Shown here piece after piece: positions 8,819 to 16,531 of a stretch of 64,000 nt of DNA. Made by a program: the position numbers and the translations under genes. The notes beneath the pieces were generated by a model that saw only the letters and a program-made list of their open reading frames with translations, ran no database searches and had not been told where the DNA came from. Source of the DNA: Devosia soli (GTDB taxonomy: Bacteria; Pseudomonadota; Alphaproteobacteria; Rhizobiales; Devosiaceae); contig NZ_LAJG01000014.1 of the NCBI RefSeq assembly GCF_000970455.1, positions 558,001 to 622,000 on the forward strand, read 5' to 3'. The stretch's first letter is position 1. Each line of letters opens with the position of its first letter.

Positions 8819-9388
8819 ATGGCCAGAAACCCGCTCACGCTTGTCCCGAACGTCATCACCATCGCCCGGATCGCATCCATCATCCCAATTGTCGGGTTGG
8901 TGATGAGCGGCGACAGCACAATGCGCATTGTGGCCGTGTTGATCTACGTCGTCGCGGCGGCGAGCGACTGGGTAGATGGCTATCTCGCGCGCGCCTGGAA
9001 TCAGTATTCCGACCTGGGGCGCATGCTTGATCCCATTGCCGACAAGTTGCTGGTTGGCATCCTGATCACGGCGCTTGCCTGGAGCGGCAGTTTTTCTGGC
9101 TGGGACATGGTCCCGGTGGTCGCCATTCTCTTCCGCGAATTCTTCATTTCCGGGCTCCGCGAATTTCTTGGCAGCACCGCCGTGGTTCTGCCGGTCAGCA
9201 AGCTGGCGAAATGGAAGACGACAATCCAGCTCGTCGCCCTTGCGGTCGTGCTGGTCGAGCCGCTGATTTCTGGCATCGGTCTTGTCTCGGATCTCATCCT
9301 CTGGGTCGCAGGCGCCATCACTCTCTGGACTGGGTGGAACTATCTGCGGGCGTCCTGGCCCAATCTGTCCGGCACCACCGCCAAATGA
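8819..9388 (+). CDS. pgsA: CDP-diacylglycerol--glycerol-3-phosphate 3-phosphatidyltransferase
   Basis: A 189-residue membrane enzyme making phosphatidylglycerol phosphate, precursor of phosphatidylglycerol and cardiolipin. The CDP-alcohol phosphotransferase motif D-x2-DG-x2-AR-x8-G-x3-D-x3-D is intact in 'DWVDGYLAR', then 'GRMLDPIAD' (about residues 44-69). Several hydrophobic helices follow. The ATG at 8819 matches the family N-terminus 'NPLTLVPNVITIARI'. The stop overlaps the moaD start by four bases. Confidence 0.96.
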   Translation: MARNPLTLVPNVITIARIASIIPIVGLVMSGDSTMRIVAVLIYVVAAASDWVDGYLARAWNQYSDLGRMLDPIADKLLVGILITALAWSGSFSGWDMVPVVAILFREFFISGLREFLGSTAVVLPVSKLAKWKTTIQLVALAVVLVEPLISGIGLVSDLILWVAGAITLWTGWNYLRASWPNLSGTTAK

Positions 9389-9636
9389 AAGTCCTTTACT
9401 TCGCGTGGCTTCGCGAACGCCTCAATCGCGCGAGCGATGATATCAACCTGCCCGACGATATCACCACCCTGACCGAGTTGGTCGCCTGGCTCCGCGCCAA
9501 CGACGAAGCCCTCGACTTGGCCATGGATAATCCCAAGCAGTTCAAGCTCTCGCGAAACGCCCGCATCGTTTCGTGGGACACCGCCATTACCGATGACGAT
9601 ACGATTGCAATCCTGCCGCCGATGACCGGTGGGTGA
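9385..9636 (+). CDS. moaD: Molybdopterin synthase small subunit
   Basis: An 83-residue ubiquitin-fold sulfur carrier ending in the required 'MTGG' Gly-Gly, which is thiocarboxylated to donate sulfur to precursor Z in molybdenum cofactor synthesis. The start is the ATG overlapping the pgsA stop (ATGA); it gives the family N-terminus 'MKVLYFAWLRERL'. It overlaps moaE by four bases, so the two synthase subunits are translationally coupled. Confidence 0.95.
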   Translation: MKVLYFAWLRERLNRASDDINLPDDITTLTELVAWLRANDEALDLAMDNPKQFKLSRNARIVSWDTAITDDDTIAILPPMTGG

Positions 9637-10082
9637 GCATGATCGTCATCTCTTCCCTGCCCTTCGATCCCGGCAAACTCCTGCACGATTTTCAGTCCGA
9701 TCACCCCGATGCCGGCGCCGCTGTCACCTTCACGGGCATGGTGCGATCGACAAAAGACCGGCCAATTTCGGCGCTGATCCTTGAATGCTACCCGGAGCTG
9801 GCGGAAAACGAGATCGCCGCGATCCGTACTGCTGCAGTCGACCGCTTTAGCCTTATCGATGCGGCGATCGTGCACCGCTACGGTCGGTTGGTGCCTGGAG
9901 AGCCGATCATGCAGGTGATGACTCTCGCTTCGCATCGTCAGGCGGCTTTTGACGGTGCTCAGTTCCTGATGGATTACCTCAAGACCGACGCGCCCTTCTG
10001 GAAGCAGGAAGAAACAGAGGCGGGCACGGCATGGGTCGAGGCCAAGGCAGCAGACGACGCAGCGCGCGAACGCTGGACGTGA
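9633..10082 (+). CDS. moaE: Molybdopterin synthase catalytic subunit
   Basis: A 149-residue MoaE, partner of MoaD in converting precursor Z to molybdopterin. 'VTFTGMVRS', 'HRYGRLVPGEPIMQVMTLASHR' and the catalytic 'LKTDAPFWKQE' segment with its lysines are all present. The GTG at 9633 overlaps the moaD stop (GTGA). The ATG at 9639, two codons later, is an equally possible start. Confidence 0.95.
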   Translation: MSMIVISSLPFDPGKLLHDFQSDHPDAGAAVTFTGMVRSTKDRPISALILECYPELAENEIAAIRTAAVDRFSLIDAAIVHRYGRLVPGEPIMQVMTLASHRQAAFDGAQFLMDYLKTDAPFWKQEETEAGTAWVEAKAADDAARERWT

Positions 10083-10109
10083 AAAAGGCCGGGTCTTGAA
10101 CCCGGCCTT
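10082..10109 (-). terminator. Terminator between the convergent moaE and ilvE genes
   Basis: A perfect 10-bp stem (AAGGCCGGGT / ACCCGGCCTT) with a 5-base loop. On the minus strand it is followed by TTTTT (bases 10086-10082), so it terminates ilvE best. It sits on the moaE stop codon and may also end that transcript. Confidence 0.85.
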
Positions 10110-10125
10110 CGTACTTTAGCTATAC

Positions 10126-11016
10126 TTATTCAGCTGCGGCGCGCTTTGGCTGCACGGCCACCGAATAGGCATCGATCAACGTGCGGCAGCCTTCGCCTGG
10201 CGTGAAGACATTGTCGCCGATCAGCGAAACGGGTGTGACCTCGGCGGCAGTGCCGGTGAGGAAACATTCGTCGAACTGTCCAAGCTCTTCTGGACCGATA
10301 TGCCGCTCGGTAACGGTAAAGCCGTTCTCCTTGGCCAGCGCAATCAGCGTTTGGCGCGTAATGCCGTTGAGGAAGCAATCGGGCGTCGGGGTCGTAATGT
10401 CCTTGCCCTTGATGAAGAACACATTGGCGCCAGTGGCTTCAGCCACATAGCCGCGATAATCCAGCATCAGCGCGTCGGCATAGCCATTGGCCATCGCGTG
10501 GTCCTTGGAAAGCGTGCAGATCATGTAAAGACCCGCAGCCTTGGCGGAGGACGGAATCGTCTCGGGCGACGGGCGCTTCCACTTGCTCCATTCGAGGCGA
10601 ATGCCCTTGAGCTTTTCCTCGACCGAGAAATAGCTTGGCCAGACCCATGCGGCGATCGCGACATGAACCTTGTTGTTGCGCGCCGGTACGGACAACTCTT
10701 CCGAACCGCGCCAGGCGACCGGACGCACATAGGCGTCAACGAGGCCATTCTTGTCGAGCAAGAGGCGCTTGGCCGCTTCGATCTCATCGACCGAATAGGG
10801 GAAAGGCATGTCGAGCGTTGCCGCCGAGCGGATCATGCGTTCGGTGTGCTCGCGCGACTTGAAAATTTCGCCGCCATAAGCGCGCTCGCCTTCGAATACC
10901 GAGCTGGCGTAATGAAGCCCGTGCGTCAGCACGTGAATCTTCGCGTCCTTCCACGGTATGAGTTCGCCGTCGAACCAAATCCAGCCATCGCGCTGGTCCA
11001 TGGGCACGCCTGCCAT
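10126..11016 (-). CDS. ilvE: Branched-chain amino acid aminotransferase
   Basis: A 296-residue PLP fold-type IV aminotransferase for Leu, Ile and Val. The start chosen is the ATG at 11016 (MAGVPMDQRDGW), because GGAGAGG lies just upstream and the length then fits the family; an upstream in-frame extension to 11148 lacks support. 'HVLTHGLHYASSVFEGERAY' is the N-terminal motif, the PLP lysine lies in 'SSAKAAGLY', and 'GYVAEATGANVFF' binds the phosphate region. It diverges from a MarR regulator whose coding start overlaps the probable ilvE promoter. Confidence 0.95.
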   Translation of the reverse strand: MAGVPMDQRDGWIWFDGELIPWKDAKIHVLTHGLHYASSVFEGERAYGGEIFKSREHTERMIRSAATLDMPFPYSVDEIEAAKRLLLDKNGLVDAYVRPVAWRGSEELSVPARNNKVHVAIAAWVWPSYFSVEEKLKGIRLEWSKWKRPSPETIPSSAKAAGLYMICTLSKDHAMANGYADALMLDYRGYVAEATGANVFFIKGKDITTPTPDCFLNGITRQTLIALAKENGFTVTERHIGPEELGQFDECFLTGTAAEVTPVSLIGDNVFTPGEGCRTLIDAYSVAVQPKRAAAE

Positions 11017-11147
11017 GATCCTCTCCAAAGTCTTATTGCCGTTCTCACACGTAACATGCGTCCATTCGATCATGCCCCAAGGGCCATGCCCTTGGCAAAC
11101 CACAATGTCTTTGGGATAAGACGGAACGCCGGTGTGATGGAGCGACA

Positions 11148-11684
11148 ATGCCAGAGAACCAAAAAAATGTCAACAAGGCTGACATAAATTCTGGTCATCT
11201 GGCACAGTCTGGTTTGCCACTTGATATCATGGGGCTCTTCTTCTTCGCCTATCGCGACTTCACTGGAGACGCGGACGCTCTCCTCGAGCGACAAGGCTTC
11301 GGAAGGGCGCACCACCGCGTGCTTTACTTCGTTAATCTTCGTCCAGGCATGCCCGTCGCGGACCTACTGGACATCCTAAAAATCACCAAGCAAAGTCTGG
11401 CCCGCGTCCTCCGGCAATTGCTCGACAACGGGTATGTCGAGCAAAAGACCGGCCATTCCGATCGCCGGCAGCGACTCCTGTTTGCGACGGACAAGGGCCG
11501 TACATTCTTTGCAACGCTCTCGGCGACGCAGGCTAGCCGCATCGACGCGGCGATCGGGGCACTGCCGCCTGAGGGTGCAAGAATGGTCCGTCAGTTCCTC
11601 GTGGCGATGGTCGACCCAAGCGATCACGCTGTGCTCGACCGCTTGAGCCTGACGATCAATCTTCAGTCACCACTGACGAAATAG
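11148..11684 (+). CDS. MarR-family transcriptional regulator, divergent from ilvE
   Basis: A 178-residue winged-helix regulator. The core 'GRAHHRVLYFVNLRPGMPVADLLDILKITKQSLARVLRQL' is given in two parts here: a helix ending 'FVNLRPG', then the recognition region 'ITKQSLARVL'. The wing is 'HSDRRQRLLFATDKG'. The ATG at 11148 has GGAG five bases upstream; a shorter start at 11229 lacks one. It resembles the PetP-like MarR proteins seen beside ilvE in other Hyphomicrobiales, from memory. The ligand and targets are unknown; local control of ilvE is a reasonable inference. Confidence 0.85.
   Translation: MPENQKNVNKADINSGHLAQSGLPLDIMGLFFFAYRDFTGDADALLERQGFGRAHHRVLYFVNLRPGMPVADLLDILKITKQSLARVLRQLLDNGYVEQKTGHSDRRQRLLFATDKGRTFFATLSATQASRIDAAIGALPPEGARMVRQFLVAMVDPSDHAVLDRLSLTINLQSPLTK
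11168..11184. promoter_or_regulatory. Candidate MarR operator / ilvE promoter element
   Basis: TGTCA and TGACA form an inverted repeat with a 7-base spacer. On the minus strand the left arm reads TTGACA, a perfect -35 hexamer directed at ilvE, with a weak -10 (CATTGT) 17 bases further on. It lies inside the first codons of the MarR gene. Binding is not demonstrated. Confidence 0.4.
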
Positions 11685-11757
11685 GCTTGTCCATCAGCAC
11701 CTTGTTCGGCACTCTTTCCAAGTTGCGACGTCTTTCTCAGGGCGCAACGTTAAGGAG

Positions 11758-12228
11758 TTGTCTATTTTTAGTCTGGACGAGTACTTGAATGAGGCGCATC
11801 GCCTTGAAGACCAGGGCGAAATAGTCGAGGCAATCTGGAGCTACGAAACGGTCCTGCGGGATCCGGCCATCAAGCAAAACCTGCAAATCCTGCGCGCCGC
11901 AAGTCTTGGGCTAGGCGCTTTGCTGCTCAGTGAAACAAAGACGGGCGATGACACGCAACGCATTGATCGCTTGATCAATCGAGCGATCAACATTCTCACC
12001 TTTGCCGATGCGCATTATCCGACAGATGCGTCCATCGGTTTGGCGCTGGCCCACGCGCACGCCGAGCGGTTCGAACTGAGGCGGCGCCCAGCGGATCTGC
12101 TGGCTGCCAACATGCTGCTCGACACCATTCCCAACCGGACCGATGGCCGCGAGCCGCTGGTGATCCAGCATATGGAAGCGCTGCGCACGCGGCTTGCTAA
12201 CCAGCGAAACGCCAAGCCGCGAGCTTAG
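11758..12228 (+). CDS. Hypothetical protein with helical-repeat character
   Basis: A protein of about 155 residues I cannot assign. 'LNEAHRLEDQGEIVEAIWSYETVL' looks like one TPR-like helix pair, and the rest is alpha-helical and Leu/Ala/Arg-rich. The start is unclear. TTG at 11758 abuts the AAGGAG ribosome site with no spacing, whereas ATT at 11764 is at ideal distance and would be a rare start. The stop overlaps the end of proC, which is on the other strand, by four bases. Confidence 0.7.
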   Translation: MSIFSLDEYLNEAHRLEDQGEIVEAIWSYETVLRDPAIKQNLQILRAASLGLGALLLSETKTGDDTQRIDRLINRAINILTFADAHYPTDASIGLALAHAHAERFELRRRPADLLAANMLLDTIPNRTDGREPLVIQHMEALRTRLANQRNAKPRA

Positions 12229-13046
12229 CCCCTGCCGAGCTCTTCGCTGCGCAACCGCGCCGCCGTAACTGCGCGCTCCATGAGCGGCGCGAGCCCGTCC
12301 GGCGCCATCAACACCGCCAATGCCGCGGCGGTTGTGCCGTTGGGCGAGGTGACGTTTTGCCGAAGCGTACTGGCCGGGGCGGGATCAGCTTCCAGCAAAG
12401 CCGCCGAGCCGATCACCGTTTGCCGTGCCAAAATCATCGCGACACCCGCCTCGAGCCCCTGCGCGACGCCGGCGGCGGCAAGAGCCTCTACGAGATTGAA
12501 CACATAGGCCGGACCCGATCCTGAGACGGCGGTCACCGCATCGAGATCGCCTTCCTTTTCAAACCATACGACGCTTCCGGCCGCCTTGAGCAGGGCTTCT
12601 GCAGCGCCCTTGCCCGCACTATCGACCCCTGCTCCCGAAACGACGCCCGTAATGCCCTTGCCGACCTGTGCCGGCGTATTGGGCATGCTCCGAACGACGC
12701 GATCGGTCCCCGTCCCTGCCGCCAATTGCGCCAACGAAATGCCGGCCGCAATGGAAACGATGAGCGTCTTGGGGCCGATGACGGATTTCAACCCCGCCAT
12801 GACCTCGTTGATCACTTGCGGCTTGACGGCGAGCACCAGGACATTTGGCATAAGTCCCACTGCTTCGGGGTGGATAGTCAGCTCATAGTCGGCCGCGAAG
12901 TTCTTTGCGTCTTCGGTCGGCCGCGGATCGACTAATACGAGATTGGTTGGCGGCAAACCAGCATCGAGCCATCCTGCAGCGAGAGCCGTACCCATCTTGC
13001 CCGCGCCAACCAGCATGACCGGGCCAATCGATCGCAGATCAGTCAT
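12225..13046 (-). CDS. proC: Pyrroline-5-carboxylate reductase
   Basis: A 273-residue enzyme for the last step of proline synthesis, reducing pyrroline-5-carboxylate with NAD(P)H. The N-terminal dinucleotide site is 'MLVGAGKMGTALAAGWL', followed by 'AVKPQVINEV', 'SMPNTPAQVGKGITG' and the C-terminal signature 'LRQNVTSPNGTTAAAL'. The family usually has Gly-Gly-Thr at the last site; here it is Asn-Gly-Thr. The start overlaps the stop of the YbjN-like gene by one base, so these two are an operon. Confidence 0.96.
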   Translation of the reverse strand: MTDLRSIGPVMLVGAGKMGTALAAGWLDAGLPPTNLVLVDPRPTEDAKNFAADYELTIHPEAVGLMPNVLVLAVKPQVINEVMAGLKSVIGPKTLIVSIAAGISLAQLAAGTGTDRVVRSMPNTPAQVGKGITGVVSGAGVDSAGKGAAEALLKAAGSVVWFEKEGDLDAVTAVSGSGPAYVFNLVEALAAAGVAQGLEAGVAMILARQTVIGSAALLEADPAPASTLRQNVTSPNGTTAAALAVLMAPDGLAPLMERAVTAARLRSEELGRG

Positions 13047-13546
13047 CAGGCTTCGCCCACCGTTTCGAACATGACATGGCTCAGCGCATCGGCAGCCGAT
13101 TTACCGGCCCAGACGACGAACTGAAACGCCTGGTAGTAAAGATCGCAGCTATCGGTGGCTGAACGCAAGAGCGCCTCGCACTGGAGCGGCGAGACATCCG
13201 CCCCGCCGGTCAGGAGGTGCGAATTGCGGAAGAGCACGACGCCTTCCTTGTTCCAGATATCGAAATGCCCGATCCAGAGCTGTTCGTTGATAAGGCTGAT
13301 CAGCTGCCGCACTTCATTGCGCCGCCCGTCAGGCACTTTAAGATCGAAGGCGCAGGCGATGTGGAGGGATTCGAGATCCTCCATCCAGTTGAACGAGACA
13401 TGGTAATCGCTCCAGCCGCCACGCACGGAGATGGAAATCTCATCGGCGTCCTGTCGCTCAAAGGTCCAGTCGTTGATCGAAGCGATATGCTCGACCAGGT
13501 CCACCGGGTGGGACAAACGATCGGGCTCGAATTCAATCAGGGACAT
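13046..13546 (-). CDS. YbjN-domain protein
   Basis: A 166-residue YbjN (DUF1790) family protein. 'GWSDYHVSFNWMEDLESLHIACAFDL', cited here only by its ends, then 'NEQLWIGHFDIWNKEGVVLFRNSHLL' are typical of the alphaproteobacterial form found directly upstream of proC. The ATG at 13546 (MSLIEFEPDRL) matches that family's N-terminus. A TTG at 13567 with GAGGT upstream is an alternative. The function is unknown; the E. coli YbjN affects motility and stress phenotypes. Confidence 0.85.
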   Translation of the reverse strand: MSLIEFEPDRLSHPVDLVEHIASINDWTFERQDADEISISVRGGWSDYHVSFNWMEDLESLHIACAFDLKVPDGRRNEVRQLISLINEQLWIGHFDIWNKEGVVLFRNSHLLTGGADVSPLQCEALLRSATDSCDLYYQAFQFVVWAGKSAADALSHVMFETVGEA

Positions 13547-13820
13547 GGGCCGGTTCCGTGCTGGCAAGCGGACCTCGCTCGAGCGCCCTCCCGGCCTTCG
13601 AATCGTCCACTCCCAGAAGCCTACACGTCATTGATGATTCAGGGAGCGGTGCGGGGCAATCTCCTGTGGATGATGGTAACCATCCGTTAACCATAATTGT
13701 GGCGAGGGGAGCGCTGAGCCCAAACTGTCCGGACGAACTCAGCCACGTGAAAGAGCGCACGAGGTCATCAAGGACGGCTCCGTGCGACAGAAGGCTTCGA
13801 CATCCGCAAGGATCGGAGAA

Positions 13821-14072
13821 TTAGGCGGGCTTGGCAGCCTTGAGCGTAGCGATTTCCTGCCGCAGAGCATCGATCTCTTCGCCTTGCACCTGCACGAGTT
13901 CGCGAAGCGCGTCAAAATCCTCGCGCTTGACCAATTCCATGTCAGCAACAATGCGCTGGGCCTGGGACTTTGCAACGGTCTCGACTTCACGCCGCACGCC
14001 ATCGGCGACACCCGCAGCTTCGTTCATGATCCGGCCGATGCCGTCGAAAATCCTGCTGGTGCTCTGCGTCAT
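13821..14072 (-). CDS. ubiK: Ubiquinone biosynthesis accessory factor UbiK (BMFP/YqiC)
   Basis: An 83-residue, mostly helical protein ending in a coiled coil ('ALRELVQVQGEEIDALRQEI'). The N-terminal amphipathic segment 'SRIFDGIGRIMNEAAGVADG' is the hallmark of BMFP/UbiK proteins. These are trimeric, membrane-active factors that assist the ubiquinone hydroxylation complex. In relatives the gene sits divergent from lgt; here two extra genes separate them. About 270 bases between it and the YbjN-like gene hold no gene I can support. Confidence 0.88.
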   Translation of the reverse strand: MTQSTSRIFDGIGRIMNEAAGVADGVRREVETVAKSQAQRIVADMELVKREDFDALRELVQVQGEEIDALRQEIATLKAAKPA

Positions 14073-14213
14073 GGCTCTATCCGGTTTTGCTTTTGCCGAT
14101 GGCTTCTATGTAAGGCAGCTTGCTCGACTTGACCAGTGCAGCGAATGGCCGCGGCTGGACCGAGACTTGTATTCTAGCCCCTCCTCGGCCATCAACTTCT
14201 GGGGAGAAACGAC

Positions 14214-14774
14214 ATGCCGATCATCATCACCGACGCAAATCCTTCATGGCCCGACGAGTTTCTGGCGCTGAAGCCCAAACTCCTGACCCTCGCGCCTCAA
14301 GGAGCCTATTTGCATCACATTGGCTCCACGGCCGTGCCAGGCCTAGCCGCCAAGGACGTGATCGATATCCAGATAACCGTCGAGGATCTAGAACGCGTCG
14401 ATTTCGCGGCTTTTGTCGGTGCAGGATTTCGCCGGGGCGGGCACACGTCCGATCATTGCCCGCCATTTATGGATTTGCCTGCGGCGCAACTGAGCAAATG
14501 GCTTTTCGTGTCTGAGGAGCCACGGCGCGCCCATATCCACATTCGGCGGCGAGGCGCTTTCAATCAGCAGTTCCCCCTCCTCTGCCGCGATTATCTCCGC
14601 TGTCATCCCGTAAGCGCGGGAGCTTATGAACTGATCAAGCAGCGGCTAGCGGGTTTCTTCCCGGAAGACCAGGGCGCCTATTATGACATCAAGGACCCGG
14701 TCTTCGATCTGATCTACGAGGCTGCGCTGGAATGGAAACAGCGGACATGCTGGACCGAACCGAGTCCCGATTAG
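14214..14774 (+). CDS. GrpB/UPF0157 family protein
   Basis: A 186-residue GrpB-domain protein. 'YLHHIGSTAVPGLAAKDVIDIQ' (about residues 39-60) is the family signature of this nucleotidyltransferase-fold group, here with GST and D-x-D-type acidic residues (DVIDIQ). The basic segment 'RRAHIHIRRRG' follows. Catalytic activity is not established for the family. GGGGAGAAA precedes the ATG. It lies between ubiK and lgt, where relatives often have nothing. Confidence 0.88.
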   Translation: MPIIITDANPSWPDEFLALKPKLLTLAPQGAYLHHIGSTAVPGLAAKDVIDIQITVEDLERVDFAAFVGAGFRRGGHTSDHCPPFMDLPAAQLSKWLFVSEEPRRAHIHIRRRGAFNQQFPLLCRDYLRCHPVSAGAYELIKQRLAGFFPEDQGAYYDIKDPVFDLIYEAALEWKQRTCWTEPSPD

Positions 14775-14830
14775 CCTGCCTCTGAACCGAAACGTTTCGC
14801 CATCCGTAGCTTCGGTAAGCGGAGGTAGCA

Positions 14831-15559
14831 ATGAGCGAAACGATTATCATCGTCGGCGGCACAGGCGGCATCGGTTCTGCGCTTGCCCGCAAGGTTGCAG
14901 CCCGAGGACAGTCGCCTCATCTGATCGGCCGCAAGACCGACCAGCTCGCTAGTCTTGCTAGCGAGTTAGATGGCACGTGGTCTGAGGCAGATGTCACAGA
15001 TGTGCAGGCCCTGACGAGCGCGGTTCAGGAAGCGTCCGGTCCGGTTGCGGGCCTTGCCTATTGCGTCGGCACGATCAATCTCAAGCCTTTGGCGCGCCTT
15101 AACGCAGACGAATTCGCTCGGGATTTCAGCATCAATGCGCAAGGCGCAGCGATCGCCATTCAAGCGGCGCTGCCAGCCCTCAAAGTGTATGACGGCATTT
15201 GCTCCATTGTATTGTTCTCGAGCGTCGCCGTAGCGCAGGGTTTTAGCGGTCATGCGTCCATCTCCATGGCCAAAGGAGCGGTTGAAGGGCTAACCGTAGC
15301 ACTCGCGGCGGAGCTAGCTCCCAAAATCCGCGTCAACGCGATTGCGCCGTCCTTGACGGCAACTCCACTGGCCGAGGCGCTGACATCGAACGAGGCAATG
15401 GCAAAATCTATTGCGCAACTGCACGCTCTTGGCCGGCTCGGCACCGCGGAGGACAGCGCCGCAGCAGCAGACTTTCTCCTTTCTGATCAATCCGGTTGGA
15501 TCACCGGGCAGATCCTCAGGGTCGACGGCGGGCGGTCAAGCCTGCGCACCAACGGCTAA
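14831..15559 (+). CDS. SDR-fold protein lacking the catalytic tyrosine
   Basis: A 242-residue SDR with a good nucleotide site ('VGGTGGIGSAL', residues 8-18), the core Ser ('IVLFSSVAV') and the C-terminal 'GQILRVDGGRSS'. At the YxxxK position the sequence is 'ISMAK': Lys is kept but Tyr is Ile. The fold and cofactor site therefore look intact while normal proton relay is lost. It may be a non-oxidoreductase SDR or use another residue. GGAGG lies six bases before the ATG. It is followed by a stem-loop and lgt. Confidence 0.85.
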   Translation: MSETIIIVGGTGGIGSALARKVAARGQSPHLIGRKTDQLASLASELDGTWSEADVTDVQALTSAVQEASGPVAGLAYCVGTINLKPLARLNADEFARDFSINAQGAAIAIQAALPALKVYDGICSIVLFSSVAVAQGFSGHASISMAKGAVEGLTVALAAELAPKIRVNAIAPSLTATPLAEALTSNEAMAKSIAQLHALGRLGTAEDSAAAADFLLSDQSGWITGQILRVDGGRSSLRTNG

Positions 15560-15590
15560 GCCCACGATCCGTCAGCGTAAGAGACCAATT

Positions 15591-15630
15591 CAAGAGGGCA
15601 GTTCCGGGCCTTTCTTTGCCTGCCCTCTTG
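15591..15630. other. Stem-loop between the SDR gene and lgt
   Basis: Perfect 11-bp arms, CAAGAGGGCAG and CTGCCCTCTTG, enclose an 18-base loop. No T-run follows, so it is not a standard terminator on the plus strand. It lies in the lgt leader, 67 bases before the proposed start, and could be an RNA stability or processing element. Confidence 0.6.
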
Positions 15631-15696
15631 CGACCTCAGCAGACCAAGGCTAGGGCTCTTTCACCCTGCACCCGCGCTGCCGGAAAAGGAAAAGCC

Positions 15697-16521
15697 TTGC
15701 CCTTTCCCAATATCGATCCCATCGCCTTTTCCATCGGTCCGATCGCCATCCGTTGGTATGCCCTGGCTTACCTCTTCGGCGTGATCCTTGGCGCCGGCTA
15801 TGGGTATCTGCTGTTGCGCAATGAGCGGCTATGGTACAAGGGCGCCCCGCCCTTCCCCGCAAAGGACATCTGGGATTTTGCCTTCTGGGCCATGATCGCG
15901 ATCGTGGTTGGGGGACGCACCGGCTATGTGCTCTTCTATAATCTGCCCTACTATCTTTCTAACCCGCTCGAGATCATCAACACCCTTGACGGCGGCATGT
16001 CCTATCACGGCGGTATGGTCGGGTTAATGCTGGCCGCCATTCTGTTCACGATCTCGAAGAAGGGGAATTGGCTCTCTTCCCTCGATCTTCTTGGTGCCGT
16101 TGCCACTATCGGCATCATGCTCGGGCGCATCGCCAATTTTATCAACGCCGAGCTTTATGGCGCGCCGACTAACCTGCCGTGGGGCATCATCTTTCCGACT
16201 GATCCGCTCGCGGTACCGCGCCATCCAAGCCAGCTCTATGAGGCTGCCCTAGAGGGCCTTCTGCTCTTTCTTATCATCCGCATTGCAACGCACGTCTTCT
16301 ACGCCCTCCGCAAGCCGGGTCTCGTGGCCGGCATCTTTGCCATCGGCTATGCGCTGGCGCGTATCTTGGTCGAGTTCGTGCGGTTGCCGGACGTGCAGAT
16401 CGGCTACCTCTACGGCGGCTGGTTGACCATGGGCCAGGTTCTCAGCCTACCCATACTCATTGGCGGACTCATTCTCGTCCTCCATGCGATCACGCGTCCT
16501 GTCAGCAAGTTGCGTGCATAG
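15697..16521 (+). CDS. lgt: Prolipoprotein diacylglyceryl transferase
   Basis: A 274-residue inner-membrane enzyme that transfers diacylglycerol from phosphatidylglycerol to the lipobox Cys of prolipoproteins. The start chosen is TTG at 15697, preceded by GGAAAAGGA; it gives 'PFPNIDPIAFSIGPIAIRWY', the family N-terminus. Diagnostic motifs are 'GGMSYHGGMVG', 'GRIANFINAELYGAPTN' and 'RHPSQLYEA'. About seven membrane helices are visible. The next gene starts 11 bases after the stop. Confidence 0.95.
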   Translation: MPFPNIDPIAFSIGPIAIRWYALAYLFGVILGAGYGYLLLRNERLWYKGAPPFPAKDIWDFAFWAMIAIVVGGRTGYVLFYNLPYYLSNPLEIINTLDGGMSYHGGMVGLMLAAILFTISKKGNWLSSLDLLGAVATIGIMLGRIANFINAELYGAPTNLPWGIIFPTDPLAVPRHPSQLYEAALEGLLLFLIIRIATHVFYALRKPGLVAGIFAIGYALARILVEFVRLPDVQIGYLYGGWLTMGQVLSLPILIGGLILVLHAITRPVSKLRA

Positions 16522-16531
16522 GAGCCCCACC

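Noticed and set aside
11017..11148. N-terminal extension of IlvE from 11148
   Set aside because: The extension is unlike the family, overlaps the likely promoter, and the ATG at 11016 has a strong ribosome site.
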